Below the pieces are notes generated by a model. The model searched no databases, had not been told where the DNA came from, and saw nothing but the letters and a program-made list of their open reading frames with translations. A program made the translations under genes and the position numbers. A stretch of DNA of 64,000 bases from Echiichthys vipera (taxonomy: Eukaryota > Chordata > Actinopteri > Perciformes > Trachinidae): contig OY829659.1 of the NCBI GenBank assembly GCA_963691815.1, forward strand, positions 17,654,241-17,718,240, given 5' to 3'. This document shows, one piece after another, positions 63,585-64,000 of the stretch (its first letter is position 1; every line of letters starts with the position of its first letter).

Positions 63585-64000
63585 CTGTAAAGAAACAAAC
63601 ATTACACTGTGTGACTGCAAATGAGAACACTGGGATAGAACTTTTCCTTTTAACACACAGAGCTGCGAATGTCGAACAACACTCTTGTAAGTTGAGACAG
63701 GGCTTTTGTACGTTTGGTGTTCATTATACTTTAAACTACTTGACAATTATAAAGTAACCTTATGCTGATGAACAGTTGATGTTGGAGGAGCACATTTGCA
63801 CATGGCTCCACAGAGACAGAGAAATTTAATTTTGGTAGTGATCCTTATCTGTAATTCCCACTCTTCGATAATTGTTGTTTATCCAGACTCAAGCGTAATA
63901 TGATCCGGATCGCATTTGCTACAAAAATATTTGCATGGAAAATAAGTGCAACGCTAAAATGACAGAAGTGAGGCAATTGAGTGAAACTGAAATCTGATTG
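63585..64000. other. Presumed intron of the unidentified gene
   Basis: I see no exon, repeat or signal that I can support here. The short plus-strand frame at 63482-63757 has no recognisable content. Confidence 0.35.

Overview
The window is nuclear DNA from a ray-finned (teleost) fish. It holds vertebrate multi-exon genes with GT-AG introns, long GA, GT and TA microsatellites, Tc1/mariner-like, hAT-like and other terminal-inverted-repeat (TIR) elements, LINE 3' ends and tRNA-derived SINEs. Nothing looks bacterial, viral or organellar. There is no CRISPR array and no operon.

Four protein-coding genes can be read from start to stop by chaining exons whose splice phases agree. On the minus strand is phospholipase D2 (pld2, 23 coding exons, 16128 down to 3886, 954 aa). 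Next, also minus, is a muscle nicotinic acetylcholine receptor subunit best called epsilon (chrne, 12 exons, 32503 down to 23947, 518 aa). On the plus strand is a glycolipid transfer protein domain protein (gltpd2-like, 5 exons, 37697 to 43578, 325 aa). On the minus strand again is a Na,K-ATPase beta-2-type subunit (atp1b2, 7 exons, 58615 down to 50750, 285 aa). At the right edge are the last exon(s) of a fifth, minus-strand gene that I could not name. It encodes a glutamine-rich segment and ends in a possible PDZ-binding C-terminus.

PLD2, CHRNE and GLTPD2 also lie close together on human 17p13, so the block is ancient. ATP1B2 sits beside them here, whereas in mammals it lies some distance away on the same chromosome arm. 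The genes do not form one pathway. chrne (endplate channel) and atp1b2 (sodium pump) act in excitable-cell membranes, while pld2 and gltpd2 act in lipid signalling and lipid transfer.

Layout: 1-3885 pld2 downstream flank; 3886-16156 pld2 coding region; 16157-19800 its 5' non-coding region; 19801-23946 intergenic; 23947-32503 chrne; 32504-37180 chrne promoter and intergenic repeats; 37194-43578 gltpd2; 43579-50749 intergenic and UTR; 50750-58615 atp1b2; 58616-62432 atp1b2 promoter and the presumed 3' UTR of the next gene; 62433-64000 the unnamed gene.

The most interesting material is in the non-coding DNA. It includes a partial duplicate of the chrne promoter region (with its E-box) inside chrne intron 1, a fold-back Tc1 derivative made of two opposed 3' halves, a 144-bp fold-back element, nested TIR elements, a 28-nt piece of gltpd2 exon 4 repeated downstream of its stop codon, and near-perfect palindromes. 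I found no convincing unknown molecular system.
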